From Actinomadura fibrosa (GTDB taxonomy: Bacteria; Actinomycetota; Actinomycetes; Streptosporangiales; Streptosporangiaceae), in NCBI RefSeq assembly GCF_900659615.1, contig NZ_CAACUY010000087.1, positions 1 through 33,556 on the forward strand: a stretch of 33,556 nucleotides of DNA, read 5' to 3'. Shown piece after piece: positions 13,877 to 21,271 of this stretch (within the stretch, counting starts at the first letter, position 1; each line of letters starts with the position of its first letter). Under the pieces are notes generated by a model. It was not told the DNA's origin. It searched no databases and was given only the letters and a program-made list of their open reading frames with translations. A program made the position numbers and the translations under genes.

Positions 13877-15280
13877 GTGGCGAGCGTGCCCAGCGTGTCC
13901 TACTCCATCACCGTCCGGCTGGAGGTCCCGGCCGGCGGCAAGGCGGTCAGCCAGATCACGCACGTGGTCGAGAACGCGGGCGGGATCGTCACGGCCCTCG
14001 ACGTGAACACGGCCGGCCACGAGACGCTGCGCATCGACGTGACCATCGCCACCCGCGACACCCAGCACGCCGAGGCGATCGCCGGCGCGCTGGAGCAGGT
14101 GCCCGACATCAAGATCCACAAGGTCAGCGACCGCACGTTCCTGATGCACCTCGGCGGCAAGATCGAGATGCAGTCGAAGGTGCCGCTGCGCACCCGCGAC
14201 GAGCTGTCGATGGCCTACACGCCCGGCGTCGCCCGCGTCTCGCTGGCGATCGCCCGCAACCCCGAGGACGTCCGGCGACTGACGATCAAACGCAACAGCG
14301 TCGCGGTGGTGACCGACGGGTCGGCCGTGCTGGGCCTCGGCAACATCGGCCCGGAGGCCGCGCTGCCGGTGATGGAGGGCAAGGCGGCGCTGTTCAAGCG
14401 GTTCGCCGGGATCGACGCGTGGCCGATCTGCCTCGACACCCAGGACACCGACGAGATCGTCCGGACCGTGCAGATTCTCGCCCCCGCGTTCGGCGGCATC
14501 AACCTGGAGGACATCTCCGCGCCGCGCTGCTTCGAGGTCGAGGCCCGGCTGCGCGAGCTGCTCGACATCCCGGTCTTCCACGACGACCAGCACGGCACCG
14601 CGATCTGCGTGCTGGCCGCGCTGACCAACGCGCTGCGCGTCGTCGGCAAGGACATCGGCGACGTCCGGATCACGATGGCGGGCGCGGGCGCGGCCGGCAG
14701 CGCGATCCTCAAGCTGCTGAAGCACGCGGGCGCGCGCGACCTCATCGTGTGCGACTACCGCGGCGCGGTCCACCGGGGCCGCGACGACCTCGACGACTCG
14801 CTCCGCTGGATCGCCGAGAACACGAACGAGGGCGGCTACGCGGGCGACCTGCGCGGCGCGGTCAAGGACGCCGACGTGTTCATCGGCGTCTCGGCGCCCG
14901 GCATCCTGACCGGTGACGACATCGCGACGATGAACGACGACGCGATCGTGTTCGCCCTCGCCAACCCCGAGCCCGAGGTGTCGCCGGACGAGGCGCGCGA
15001 GCACGCCGCGGTCGTCGCGACCGGCCGCAGCGACTACCCGAACCAGATCAACAACGTGCTGGCGTTCCCGGGCGTCTTCCGCGGCCTGCTGGACGCGCAG
15101 GCCGACGGCGTCACGCTGGTGATGCTCGCCGCGGCGGCGAAGGCCCTCGCGGAGGTCGTGACGCCGGACGAGCTCGGCCCGAACTACATCGTCCCGAGCG
15201 TCTTCCACCCGGACGTCAGCAACCGCGTGGCGGGCGCCGTCCGCGAGGCCGCGGGCGGGCGTCCCCGCACCGAGCTCTGA
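13877..15280 (+). CDS. NAD(P)-dependent malic enzyme with N-terminal ACT domain
   Basis: 467 residues; oxidative decarboxylation of malate to pyruvate. An ACT-like regulatory domain spans about residues 8-85 (YSITVRLEVPAGGKAVSQITHVVENAGG), suggesting allosteric control. The malic domain follows, with Tyr114 in MAYTPGVAR, Lys169 in MEGKAALFKRF, metal ligands Glu211/Asp212 in NLEDISAPRCF and Asp236/Asp237 in FHDDQHGTA. The NAD domain has MAGAGAAGSAI (267-277), ALANPEPEV and SDYPNQINNVLAFPG. GTG 13877 has AGAGGAG (13862-13868) 8 nt upstream; the open frame extends to 13832 without support. Cofactor preference (NAD or NADP) is not certain. Actinomycete malic enzymes with an ACT domain are known. 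Confidence 0.93.
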   Translation: MASVPSVSYSITVRLEVPAGGKAVSQITHVVENAGGIVTALDVNTAGHETLRIDVTIATRDTQHAEAIAGALEQVPDIKIHKVSDRTFLMHLGGKIEMQSKVPLRTRDELSMAYTPGVARVSLAIARNPEDVRRLTIKRNSVAVVTDGSAVLGLGNIGPEAALPVMEGKAALFKRFAGIDAWPICLDTQDTDEIVRTVQILAPAFGGINLEDISAPRCFEVEARLRELLDIPVFHDDQHGTAICVLAALTNALRVVGKDIGDVRITMAGAGAAGSAILKLLKHAGARDLIVCDYRGAVHRGRDDLDDSLRWIAENTNEGGYAGDLRGAVKDADVFIGVSAPGILTGDDIATMNDDAIVFALANPEPEVSPDEAREHAAVVATGRSDYPNQINNVLAFPGVFRGLLDAQADGVTLVMLAAAAKALAEVVTPDELGPNYIVPSVFHPDVSNRVAGAVREAAGGRPRTEL

Positions 15281-15292
15281 GATCGCGCGGAA

Positions 15293-15327
15293 CCTGAGGG
15301 GGCCAGGGGTCTCGTCGAGGCCTCAGG
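15293..15327. terminator. Weak hairpin between convergent genes
   Basis: CCTGAGG (15293-15299) pairs with CCTCAGG (15321-15327), with a 21-nt loop that can form further GGCC pairing. It lies between the malic enzyme stop (15280) and the stop of the opposing surface-protein gene (15338). Confidence 0.35.
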
Positions 15328-15337
15328 CCCCGCCTGC

Positions 15338-15985
15338 TCAGTCGGCGGTCTTCTTGGCGAAGATCTGCTCGCGACGGCGCGGCCAGATCCCGCCGTACCA
15401 GAAGATGATCACTCCGGTGAGCATGGCGGCCACGCCGGTCGCGGCCTTCGCCCACAGCCCGGTGTCGGGGCCGGTGTGCGGGAGCTTGCTCGGCGGCGTC
15501 GAGGGCGGCGCCGCACCGGACCGCTTGCAGTTCGCCGTGAGCGTCCGCGTCTCGACCTGCTTGTTCGCCTGGGTCACCTGGACGACGGTGCGGCGGTCCT
15601 CGCGGAGCTTGACGACGACCGTCTTCGTCGTCCGGGCGCCGATCTGCCCCGGGGCGGACGCGGTGTCGTCGTTCTTCTCGATCGCGTAGTCCAGGTTCTT
15701 CGTCCCCGTGTTGCGGAGGGTGACGCTCACCTCACGGGACGGGCAGGACACGCCCCCGATGTCGGCGGTCAGCGGCTGCGCCGCGGTCGGCGACGGGTGC
15801 GGCGTCGAGCGCTTCGACGTCGAGGTGGAGGCCGAGGGCGAGGGCGACGCCGACGGCGAGCCGGAGGAGGCGGACGGCGACGGTGAGGCGCTGGAATCCG
15901 ACGATGTCTTCAGCACGGCCGAGGTGATGATCAGCGCCCCGAGGACGAAGAACACGGCGGCGATGATGACCCTGGGCAACTGCAT
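15338..15985 (-). CDS. LPHTG-motif cell-wall-anchored surface protein
   Basis: 215 residues. The N-terminal hydrophobic signal (QLPRVIIAAVFFVLGALIITSAVL) is followed by a Ser/Pro/Ala/Thr-rich wall-spanning stretch (29-70). A beta-rich domain comes next with two cysteines (Cys81, Cys153) that could form a disulfide. Then comes LPHTG (168-172), a hydrophobic segment (about 180-200) and a basic RRR tail: the three-part sortase sorting signal. The tail (REQIFAKKTAD) is somewhat long. ATG at 15985 has GGGGAGGA 6 nt upstream and is preferred over the GTG at 16018. No sortase gene is in the window. The ligand or role of the domain is unknown. Confidence 0.85.
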   Translation of the reverse strand: MQLPRVIIAAVFFVLGALIITSAVLKTSSDSSASPSPSASSGSPSASPSPSASTSTSKRSTPHPSPTAAQPLTADIGGVSCPSREVSVTLRNTGTKNLDYAIEKNDDTASAPGQIGARTTKTVVVKLREDRRTVVQVTQANKQVETRTLTANCKRSGAAPPSTPPSKLPHTGPDTGLWAKAATGVAAMLTGVIIFWYGGIWPRRREQIFAKKTAD

Positions 15986-16059
15986 CGCGTTCCTCCCCGG
16001 CCCGCGAGGCGACACCACGCGGGCGGCCGGTGATCCTAGATCATTCTTAACCTAAGCCG

Positions 16060-16089
16060 TTGTCCTGCCGATATCCCCATCGATAGGAA
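16060..16089 (+). promoter_or_regulatory. Possible promoter for the yqgE-like gene
   Basis: TTGTCC at 16060-16065 as -35 and ATAGGA/TAGGAA at 16083-16089 as -10, spacing 17-18. It lies in the A/T-richest stretch between the divergent LPHTG and YqgE genes. Confidence 0.3.
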
Positions 16090-16145
16090 TGCGTAACAGG
16101 CTAACGAGCGGGGGGACGTGCCGCCGGTGCTCCGCGCAACGCATC

Positions 16146-16730
16146 ATGGAGACCATGGAAGACGGCATCAGGGTGGGGCTTCTGCTGGTCGCGACCCCTC
16201 AGCTCGACGATCCCAACTTCAGGCGCAGCGTCGTCCTGGTCGTCGAACATGACACGGACGGAGGGACGCTCGGAGTTGTCCTGAACCGGCCGACCGAGGT
16301 GCCCGTGGACCGCGTCCTCGCCCCCTGGGCGGAGCTCGTGACCGGCCCGTCCGTGGTGTTCCAGGGCGGTCCCGTGGCGCTCGACAACGCGCTGGCCCTG
16401 GCCCGCCTGCCCGGGGAGGACGAGCCGCTCGGCTGGCGGGCCCTGGACGGCGGCGCCGAGGTCGCCCGGGTCGGTCTCGTCGACCTGGACGCCCCGCCCG
16501 CGCTGCTGGCCCCCGAGGTGCTGCAGCTGCGGGTGTTCGCCGGATACTCCGGCTGGTCCGCCGGGCAGCTCCGCACGGAGGTCGAGGAGGGCGCCTGGTA
16601 CCTCGTCCCCGCGGAGGCCGGGGACGTGTTCGCCCCGGACCCGGAGCGGCTCTGGCAGGAGGTGCTCCGCAGGCAGGGCGGCGACCTGGCGTTCGTCTCC
16701 ACTTTTCCCGAGGACCCGACGCTGAACTAA
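16146..16730 (+). CDS. YqgE/AlgH family protein
   Basis: 194 residues, full length for the family (about 185-190). Motifs in order are LLVATPQLDDPNFRRSVVLVVEHD, GGTLGVVLNRPTEVPVD, VVFQGGPVALDNALAL, LRVFAGYSGWSAGQLRTEVEEGAWYL and DLAFVSTFPEDPTLN. The family is widespread, with no agreed biochemical function; AlgH was linked to alginate regulation in Pseudomonas. Start at ATG 16146 or ATG 16155, since GGAGA sits between them; the family core starts around residue 9. Its stop codon TAA forms part of the -10 box of the next gene. Confidence 0.9.
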   Translation: METMEDGIRVGLLLVATPQLDDPNFRRSVVLVVEHDTDGGTLGVVLNRPTEVPVDRVLAPWAELVTGPSVVFQGGPVALDNALALARLPGEDEPLGWRALDGGAEVARVGLVDLDAPPALLAPEVLQLRVFAGYSGWSAGQLRTEVEEGAWYLVPAEAGDVFAPDPERLWQEVLRRQGGDLAFVSTFPEDPTLN

Positions 16731-16733
16731 GGT
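16728..16733 (+). promoter_or_regulatory. Leaderless-type -10 element (TAAGGT) for the DUF3039 gene
   Basis: TAAGGT starts with the TAA stop codon of the YqgE-like gene and ends exactly 7 nt before GTG 16741, the start that matches DUF3039 relatives. The AAGG could alternatively serve as a ribosome site. Confidence 0.45.
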
Positions 16734-16740
16734 GATGGAC

Positions 16741-17001
16741 GTGAGTACGAAGATCCTTCCCGACGGCGACACCCAGAGCGATGTCCGGCCGGACCTTTCG
16801 CACGGTGACGGCGACCACGAGCGGTTCGCCCACTACGTGAAGAAGGCCAAGATCACCGAGAGCGCGGTGACCGGCACGCCGGTGATCGCGCTGTGCGGCA
16901 AGGTCTGGGTGCCGAACCGGGACCCGAAGAAGTACCCCGTCTGCCCCGAGTGCAAGGAGATCTACGAATCCATGAAGCCGGGCGGCGGGAACGAGGAGTG
17001 A
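16741..17001 (+). CDS. DUF3039 domain-containing protein
   Basis: 86 residues. The conserved SHGDGDHERFAHYVKKAKI segment is followed by TPVIALCGKVWVPNRDPKKYPVCPECKEIYESM. Cys52, Cys68 and Cys71, with His21, His26 or His31, could bind zinc. This small family is common in actinobacteria and has no known function. The GTG at 16741 gives the usual (M/V)ST start; GTG 16732 and ATG 16735 are alternatives. It is followed by a strong hairpin. Confidence 0.88.
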   Translation: MSTKILPDGDTQSDVRPDLSHGDGDHERFAHYVKKAKITESAVTGTPVIALCGKVWVPNRDPKKYPVCPECKEIYESMKPGGGNEE

Positions 17002-17021
17002 CGAGCGGCTGAGGCCGCCGG

Positions 17022-17051
17022 GGACGCGGCGTCCGGGGTGGCGCCGCGTCC
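17022..17051 (+). terminator. Terminator hairpin after the DUF3039 gene
   Basis: Perfect 10-bp stem GGACGCGGCG (17022-17031) with its complement at 17042-17051 and a 10-nt loop, 20 nt past the stop codon. No T-tract. Confidence 0.65.
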
Positions 17052-17094
17052 GGGCGTGCCCTGGTGAGCTGGGGGAGACCGTCCGGGGGGATGG

Positions 17095-18165
17095 ATGCGG
17101 CTTTTGGCCGGGGCTTCGCTGTGCGCACTGATGGTCACGGTGTGCACGGCGTCGAGTGCGATGGGTGACCAGGGTGGCGGCCGAGGGGGCGGTCAGGCGG
17201 CGCCGGGACGGGACGCGGAGCGGGCGGCGTGCGTCCAGCGAGAGAACGCGGCTCCGGCGGCCCGCCCGGAGGCCGTGCGCCGCGCCTCGGGCGACACCGA
17301 CGACCTGGGGCCGGACGAGGTGACCGCGATGCTCGACGATCTGCGGCGGCGTTCCGGCGCGTCCATGGACGAGTCGGCCCGCCGGAAACGCGAGCGGATC
17401 ATCGTGCCGGTGCGCTTCCACGTGCTGACCGGCGAACACGCAGGGCGGGCCGGACGGGTGTCGCGGCGGGCCGTCCGGCGGCAGATCGCCATCCTGAACG
17501 CCGCGTACAGGGGGAGGCTGGGCGGCGCCGACACGGGCGTCGGGTTCCGGCTCGCCGGTTACGACGTCACGGACAGGACCGCGTGGTTCCGGCATCCGCG
17601 GCGGTACGACCGCCAGATCAAGGCGCGCCTCCGCCGGGGCGGCCCCGGAACGCTGAACGTCTTCACCGCGACCATGGACCACGATGTGCTGGGCTTCTCC
17701 ACGTTCCCCCACACGTCCCGGAAAAGGCCGCGCACGGACGGCGTCGTCATCGACTACCGGACGCTGCCGGGCGGCGCCCTCGCGCACTTCCAGCGCGGCT
17801 ACACGGCCGTCCACGAGATCGGGCACTGGTTCGGCCTGCTCCACACGTTCGAGAACGGCTGCGAGGATCCCGGGGACGGGGTGGACGACACTCCGTACGA
17901 AGCGGGGCCCGCACAAGGTTGCCCCCGCGTCCGCGACAGCTGTCCTCGGCCGGGCACGGACTCCGTCCACAACTTCATGAACTACGGCTGGGACACGTGC
18001 ATGCGGGAGTTCACCCCAGGTCAGGGACGGCTCATCCGGGCCGCGTGGACGGCTTACCGGGCGCTCCGGCACCGTGCCGAGGCGCGCCGGCGAGCGGCGT
18101 CCGGCGGTGTGGATCGCGGCACAGGAGCGGGCACCGGGGCACGATCTGTCGGTGGGGCTCGGTAG
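17095..18165 (+). CDS. Secreted zinc metalloprotease (M43, pappalysin/cytophagalysin-like)
   Basis: 356 residues. A signal-like N-terminus (MRLLAGASLCALMVTVCTASSAMG) is followed by a Gly/Arg/Ala-rich propeptide region to about residue 100. The catalytic domain begins IIVPVRFHVLTGEH. HEIGHWFGLLH (240-250) supplies three His zinc ligands and the catalytic Glu. The Met-turn is NFMNYGWDTC (Met295), and Cys255, Cys276, Cys283 and Cys302 could form disulfides. GVDDTPYEAGPA is typical of M43B metzincins. The Arg/Ala-rich C-terminus is non-conserved. ATG 17095 follows a GGGGGG run. The substrate is unknown. It ends 6 nt before the helicase ATG. Confidence 0.9.
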   Translation: MRLLAGASLCALMVTVCTASSAMGDQGGGRGGGQAAPGRDAERAACVQRENAAPAARPEAVRRASGDTDDLGPDEVTAMLDDLRRRSGASMDESARRKRERIIVPVRFHVLTGEHAGRAGRVSRRAVRRQIAILNAAYRGRLGGADTGVGFRLAGYDVTDRTAWFRHPRRYDRQIKARLRRGGPGTLNVFTATMDHDVLGFSTFPHTSRKRPRTDGVVIDYRTLPGGALAHFQRGYTAVHEIGHWFGLLHTFENGCEDPGDGVDDTPYEAGPAQGCPRVRDSCPRPGTDSVHNFMNYGWDTCMREFTPGQGRLIRAAWTAYRALRHRAEARRRAASGGVDRGTGAGTGARSVGGAR

Positions 18166-18171
18166 CCTTCA

Positions 18172-19944
18172 ATGACCGTGAGCACCTTCGCCGCATCGAG
18201 CATGCCTCCCGCCTTCCCCGAGCGGGCCGCCTGGGGGACGGCGTCGTCCCTGCGTGCCTGGCAGCAGCAGGCGCTCGAAGCCTACTTCGGCGTTGACGGG
18301 ACGAAGCCGGGCCCGCGCGACTTCCTCACCGTCGCGACGCCCGGCGCCGGTAAGACGACGTTCGCGCTGCGCCTCGCGCGCGAGCTGATGGAGCGCCGCA
18401 TCGTCTCCGCCATCACGGTGGTGTGCCCCACCGAGCACCTGAAGCGGCAGTGGGCCGAGTCGGCCGCCCGCGTCGGCATCAGGATCGACCCGGAGTTCCA
18501 GAACGCGCAGGGCCGCGTCGGCAAGGACTTCCACGGCATCGCCGTGACGTACGCGACCGTCGCCGCCCGCCCCGCGCTGCACCGCAACCGCACCGAGGCG
18601 CGCAAGACGCTCATCATCTTCGACGAGGTCCACCACGCGGGCGACGGCCTGTCGTGGGGCGACGCCGTCCGGGAGGCGTTCGAGCCCGCGGCGCGGCGGC
18701 TGGCGCTGTCGGGCACCCCGTTCCGCACCGACATCAACCCGATCCCCTTCGTCCAGTACGAGGAGGGGCCCGACGGCGTCCGGCGCAGCCGGGCCGACTA
18801 CACCTACGGCTACGGTCCCGCGCTCGCCGACGGCGTCGTCCGGCCGGTGATCTTCCTGGCGTACGCGGGCGAGATGCGGTGGCGCACCCGCGCCGGCGAC
18901 GAGATCACCGCGACCCTCGGCGAGCCCCTCACCCAGGACCAGACGGCTCAGGCGTGGCGGGCCGCGCTCGACCCGAAGGGCGACTGGATCGGGCAGGTCC
19001 TCGCCGCCGCCGACCGCCGCCTCACCGAGCTGCGCCGCGCCATCCCGGACGCGGGCGGCCTCGTCATCGCCACCGACCACGAGGCGGCCCGCGCCTACGC
19101 GAAGATGCTCCGCGCCGTGACCGGCCAGGGCGCGACGGTCGTGCTGTCGGACGACCCGTCCGCGTCCAAGAAGATCAAGACGTTCGGCGAGACCGACGAC
19201 CGCTGGATGGTCGCGGTGCGGATGGTGTCCGAGGGCGTCGACATCCCGCGCCTCGCCGTCGGCGTCTACGCCACCTCGACCAGCACGCCGCTGTTCTTCG
19301 CGCAGGCCATCGGGCGCTTCGTCCGGGCCCGCAGGCGCGGCGAGACCGCGTCGGTGTTCCTGCCGTCGGTGCCGACGCTGATGGGGCACGCCGCCGAGAT
19401 GGAGACCGAGCGCGACCACGTGCTCGACCGGCCCGTCCGCGAGGACGGCCTCGACGACGACCTGCTCGCCGAGGCGAACCGCAAGCAGGACACGCCCGAC
19501 GTCGGCGAGGAGCTGCCGTTCGAGACGGTCGAGGCGTCCGCGACGTTCGACCGCGTCCTGTACGACGGCGGCGAGTTCGGCATGCAGGCGCAGCCGGGCT
19601 CGGCCGAGGAGGAGGAGTTCCTCGGCATCCCGGGGCTGCTGGAGCCCGAGCAGGTGACGCAGCTGCTGCGCAAGCGGCAGGCCGAGCAGATCGCCAACGA
19701 GCGCCGCAAGAAGACCGGCGACCCGCGCGCCGACCGCACCGCCGCCGAGGACATCGCGTCCCTGCGCCGCGAGCTGAACGGCCTCGTCGGCGCCTGGAAC
19801 CACCGCACGGGGCAGCCGCACGGCGTCATCCACAACGAGCTGCGCCGCTCCTGCGGCGGGCCCGCGATCGCGCAGGCGAGCGCCGACGACATCAAGAAGC
19901 GCATCGACAAGATCCGCGAATGGGCCGCCAAGCGCCGCTCCTAG
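18172..19944 (+). CDS. DEAD/DEAH-box (superfamily II) helicase
   Basis: 590 residues. RAWQQQALEAYF (Q-like motif), Walker A ATPGAGKTT (55-63), CPTEHLKRQW (Ia), DEVHH (151-155, motif II), SGTPFR (180-185, motif III), VSEGVDIPRLAVGVYAT (motif V) and FAQAIGRFVRARR (motif VI with Arg fingers) are all present. The length and order match an actinobacterial DEAD/DEAH helicase with a C-terminal extension that includes a small helical AWNHRTGQPHGVIHNELRR domain. ATG 18172 or GTG 18178: TAGCCT (18163-18168) lies too near the ATG for a normal leader, so the GTG may be the leaderless start. Expected to unwind nucleic acid using ATP; the substrate is unknown. Its TAG overlaps the stop of gntK on the other strand. 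Confidence 0.9.
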   Translation: MTVSTFAASSMPPAFPERAAWGTASSLRAWQQQALEAYFGVDGTKPGPRDFLTVATPGAGKTTFALRLARELMERRIVSAITVVCPTEHLKRQWAESAARVGIRIDPEFQNAQGRVGKDFHGIAVTYATVAARPALHRNRTEARKTLIIFDEVHHAGDGLSWGDAVREAFEPAARRLALSGTPFRTDINPIPFVQYEEGPDGVRRSRADYTYGYGPALADGVVRPVIFLAYAGEMRWRTRAGDEITATLGEPLTQDQTAQAWRAALDPKGDWIGQVLAAADRRLTELRRAIPDAGGLVIATDHEAARAYAKMLRAVTGQGATVVLSDDPSASKKIKTFGETDDRWMVAVRMVSEGVDIPRLAVGVYATSTSTPLFFAQAIGRFVRARRRGETASVFLPSVPTLMGHAAEMETERDHVLDRPVREDGLDDDLLAEANRKQDTPDVGEELPFETVEASATFDRVLYDGGEFGMQAQPGSAEEEEFLGIPGLLEPEQVTQLLRKRQAEQIANERRKKTGDPRADRTAAEDIASLRRELNGLVGAWNHRTGQPHGVIHNELRRSCGGPAIAQASADDIKKRIDKIREWAAKRRS

Positions 19945-20609
19945 GCTCCGTCGCTCGGGCGCAGCTCGGTCAGGATGCGGTCGACGATCTGCTCCGGCCC
20001 GTCCTCCACCGGGACGATGACGACGTCCTCTTCGGGCGCGGGACGCTCCAGGTCGGCGAACTGGCTGTCCAGAAGGTCGGCGCTGAAGAAGTGCCCCTTC
20101 CGCGCCTTCATGCGCGCCTCGATGACGTCGCGGTCGCCGTCGAGCATCACGAGCCGGACGCCGGGGCGCCCGCCCGCCAGCGGCTCCCGGTACGCCCGCT
20201 TCAGCGCCGAGCAGGTGACGACGCCGGGCCGTCCGGCGGCGATCCGTTCGTCGATCCAGGCGGCGATCGCGCGGAGCCAGGGGCGTCGGTCGGCGTCGGT
20301 CAGCGGCGTGCCGCCCCGCATCTTGGCGATGTTGGCGGGCGGATGGAAGTCGTCGGCCTCCGCGTACTCCCAGCCGAGCCGCTCAGCGAGCAGGCGCCCC
20401 ACAGTGGACTTGCCGCTCCCCGACACGCCCGCAACGACAATGACCACCGGAAAAGACCGCCCGCCCCCGCCGGAAGGCCCGCCGCCCAAGGAAGGCTCGC
20501 CTCCTGCGGAAGGCCCGTTGCTCGGCGACGGCGCGTTGCTCGCGGAAGGCGGCCCTTCGCTTGCGGGGTCGTCCGTGTTGGCCCAATCGGCCTCGGTTCG
20601 GTCGGCCAC
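19941..20609 (-). CDS. gntK: Gluconokinase (GntK family) with a repeat-bearing N-terminal extension
   Basis: 222 residues; phosphorylates gluconate to 6-phosphogluconate with ATP. Walker A GVSGSGKST is at 61-69. Family motifs follow: ADDFHPPANIAKM, GTPLTDADRRPWL, CSALKRAYREPL and RKGHFFSADLLDSQFADLE. GntK proteins are usually about 165-175 residues; here ~52 extra N-terminal residues are Ser/Pro/Gly-rich, encoded by an 18-bp repeat. The GTG at 20609 begins 2 nt after the pncA stop, suggesting coupling in a pncB-pncA-gntK operon. An internal GTG around residue 55 would yield a normal-length enzyme, so the extension may not be translated. The stop overlaps the helicase stop on the opposite strand. 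Confidence 0.87.
   Translation of the reverse strand: MADRTEADWANTDDPASEGPPSASNAPSPSNGPSAGGEPSLGGGPSGGGGRSFPVVIVVAGVSGSGKSTVGRLLAERLGWEYAEADDFHPPANIAKMRGGTPLTDADRRPWLRAIAAWIDERIAAGRPGVVTCSALKRAYREPLAGGRPGVRLVMLDGDRDVIEARMKARKGHFFSADLLDSQFADLERPAPEEDVVIVPVEDGPEQIVDRILTELRPSDGA
20471..20560. repeat. 18-bp-period tandem repeat in the gntK 5' region
   Basis: GGAAGGC recurs at 20471, 20489 and 20507, and again at 20544, with a degenerate copy (GACGGC) near 20526. On the minus strand it encodes GGEPSL/GGGPSG/SNGPSA-like hexapeptides in the N-terminal extension of gluconokinase. Confidence 0.7.
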
Positions 20610-20611
20610 GG

Positions 20612-21193
20612 TCAGGCGCTCGCCACGGGGGCGCCGGAGAGCGCGACGCCTACGTTCTTGAGCTCGTCCAGGGCCCGGTCGGCGGTGGCCTTGCTGACCG
20701 CGGCGGTCATGTCCAGCAGGACGGTCGTGCGCAGGCCCGCGCGGGCCGCGTCCACGGCGGTGGCCCGGACGCAGTGGTCGGTGGCGATGCCGACGATGTC
20801 CACGGTGTCGACCCCGCGCGCGGCGAGCCAGTCCGCGAGCGGCACGTCGTCGTCGGAGACGCCCTCGAAGCCGCTGTAGGCGGCGGTCTCGCGGCCCTTG
20901 CTGAAGACCGCCTCGATGGGCGCGAGCGCGAGGTTCGGGTGGAAGTCGGCGCCGGGCGTGCCGATGACGCAGTGCGGCGGCCACGTGTCGACGAAGTCCG
21001 GCGCCGCGGAGAAGTGGGCGCCGGGATCGAGGTGGAAGTCCCGCGTCGCCACGATGTGGTCGTAGTCGGACCGGTGCGCGGCCATGTGCCCGGAGATGGC
21101 CGTGGCCACGCCCGCGCCGCCGCCCACCGCGAGCGAGCCGCCCTCGCAGAAGTCGTTCTGCACGTCCACGATGATCAGAGCCTTCTTGCCCAT
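20612..21193 (-). CDS. pncA: Nicotinamidase
   Basis: 193 residues; hydrolyses nicotinamide to nicotinate in the NAD salvage pathway. Catalytic triad Asp10 (LIIVDVQNDF), Lys99 (VFSKGRE) and Cys141 (GIATDHCVRATA); metal ligands Asp52, His54 and His60 in TRDFHLDPGAHF. Isochorismatase-like fold, full length. ATG start with GGGAGAG upstream. It lies between pncB (upstream) and gntK (downstream, 2-nt gap), consistent with an operon for nicotinamide recycling. Confidence 0.94.
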   Translation of the reverse strand: MGKKALIIVDVQNDFCEGGSLAVGGGAGVATAISGHMAAHRSDYDHIVATRDFHLDPGAHFSAAPDFVDTWPPHCVIGTPGADFHPNLALAPIEAVFSKGRETAAYSGFEGVSDDDVPLADWLAARGVDTVDIVGIATDHCVRATAVDAARAGLRTTVLLDMTAAVSKATADRALDELKNVGVALSGAPVASA

Positions 21194-21228
21194 GACCGCT
21201 CTCCCTGTCCCGGTTTACCCCTCCGGAT

Positions 21229-21247
21229 GTCCCCCGCCATGGGGGAC
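21229..21247 (-). terminator. Intercistronic hairpin between pncB and pncA
   Basis: GTCCCCC (21229-21235), 5-nt loop, GGGGGAC (21241-21247). It lies 25 nt past the pncB stop and 36 nt before the pncA ATG. It could be a partial terminator, or an RNA-stability or processing element that sets pncB:pncA ratios. Confidence 0.4.
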
Positions 21248-21271
21248 GCTACTCCAGCCGCGCGGACGGGT

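Noticed and set aside
16041..16066. IdeR/DtxR iron box near the LPHTG gene (reverse complement reads TTAGGTTAAG)
   Set aside because: Only one half-site matches TTAGGTTAGGCTAACCTAA; the second half has little similarity.
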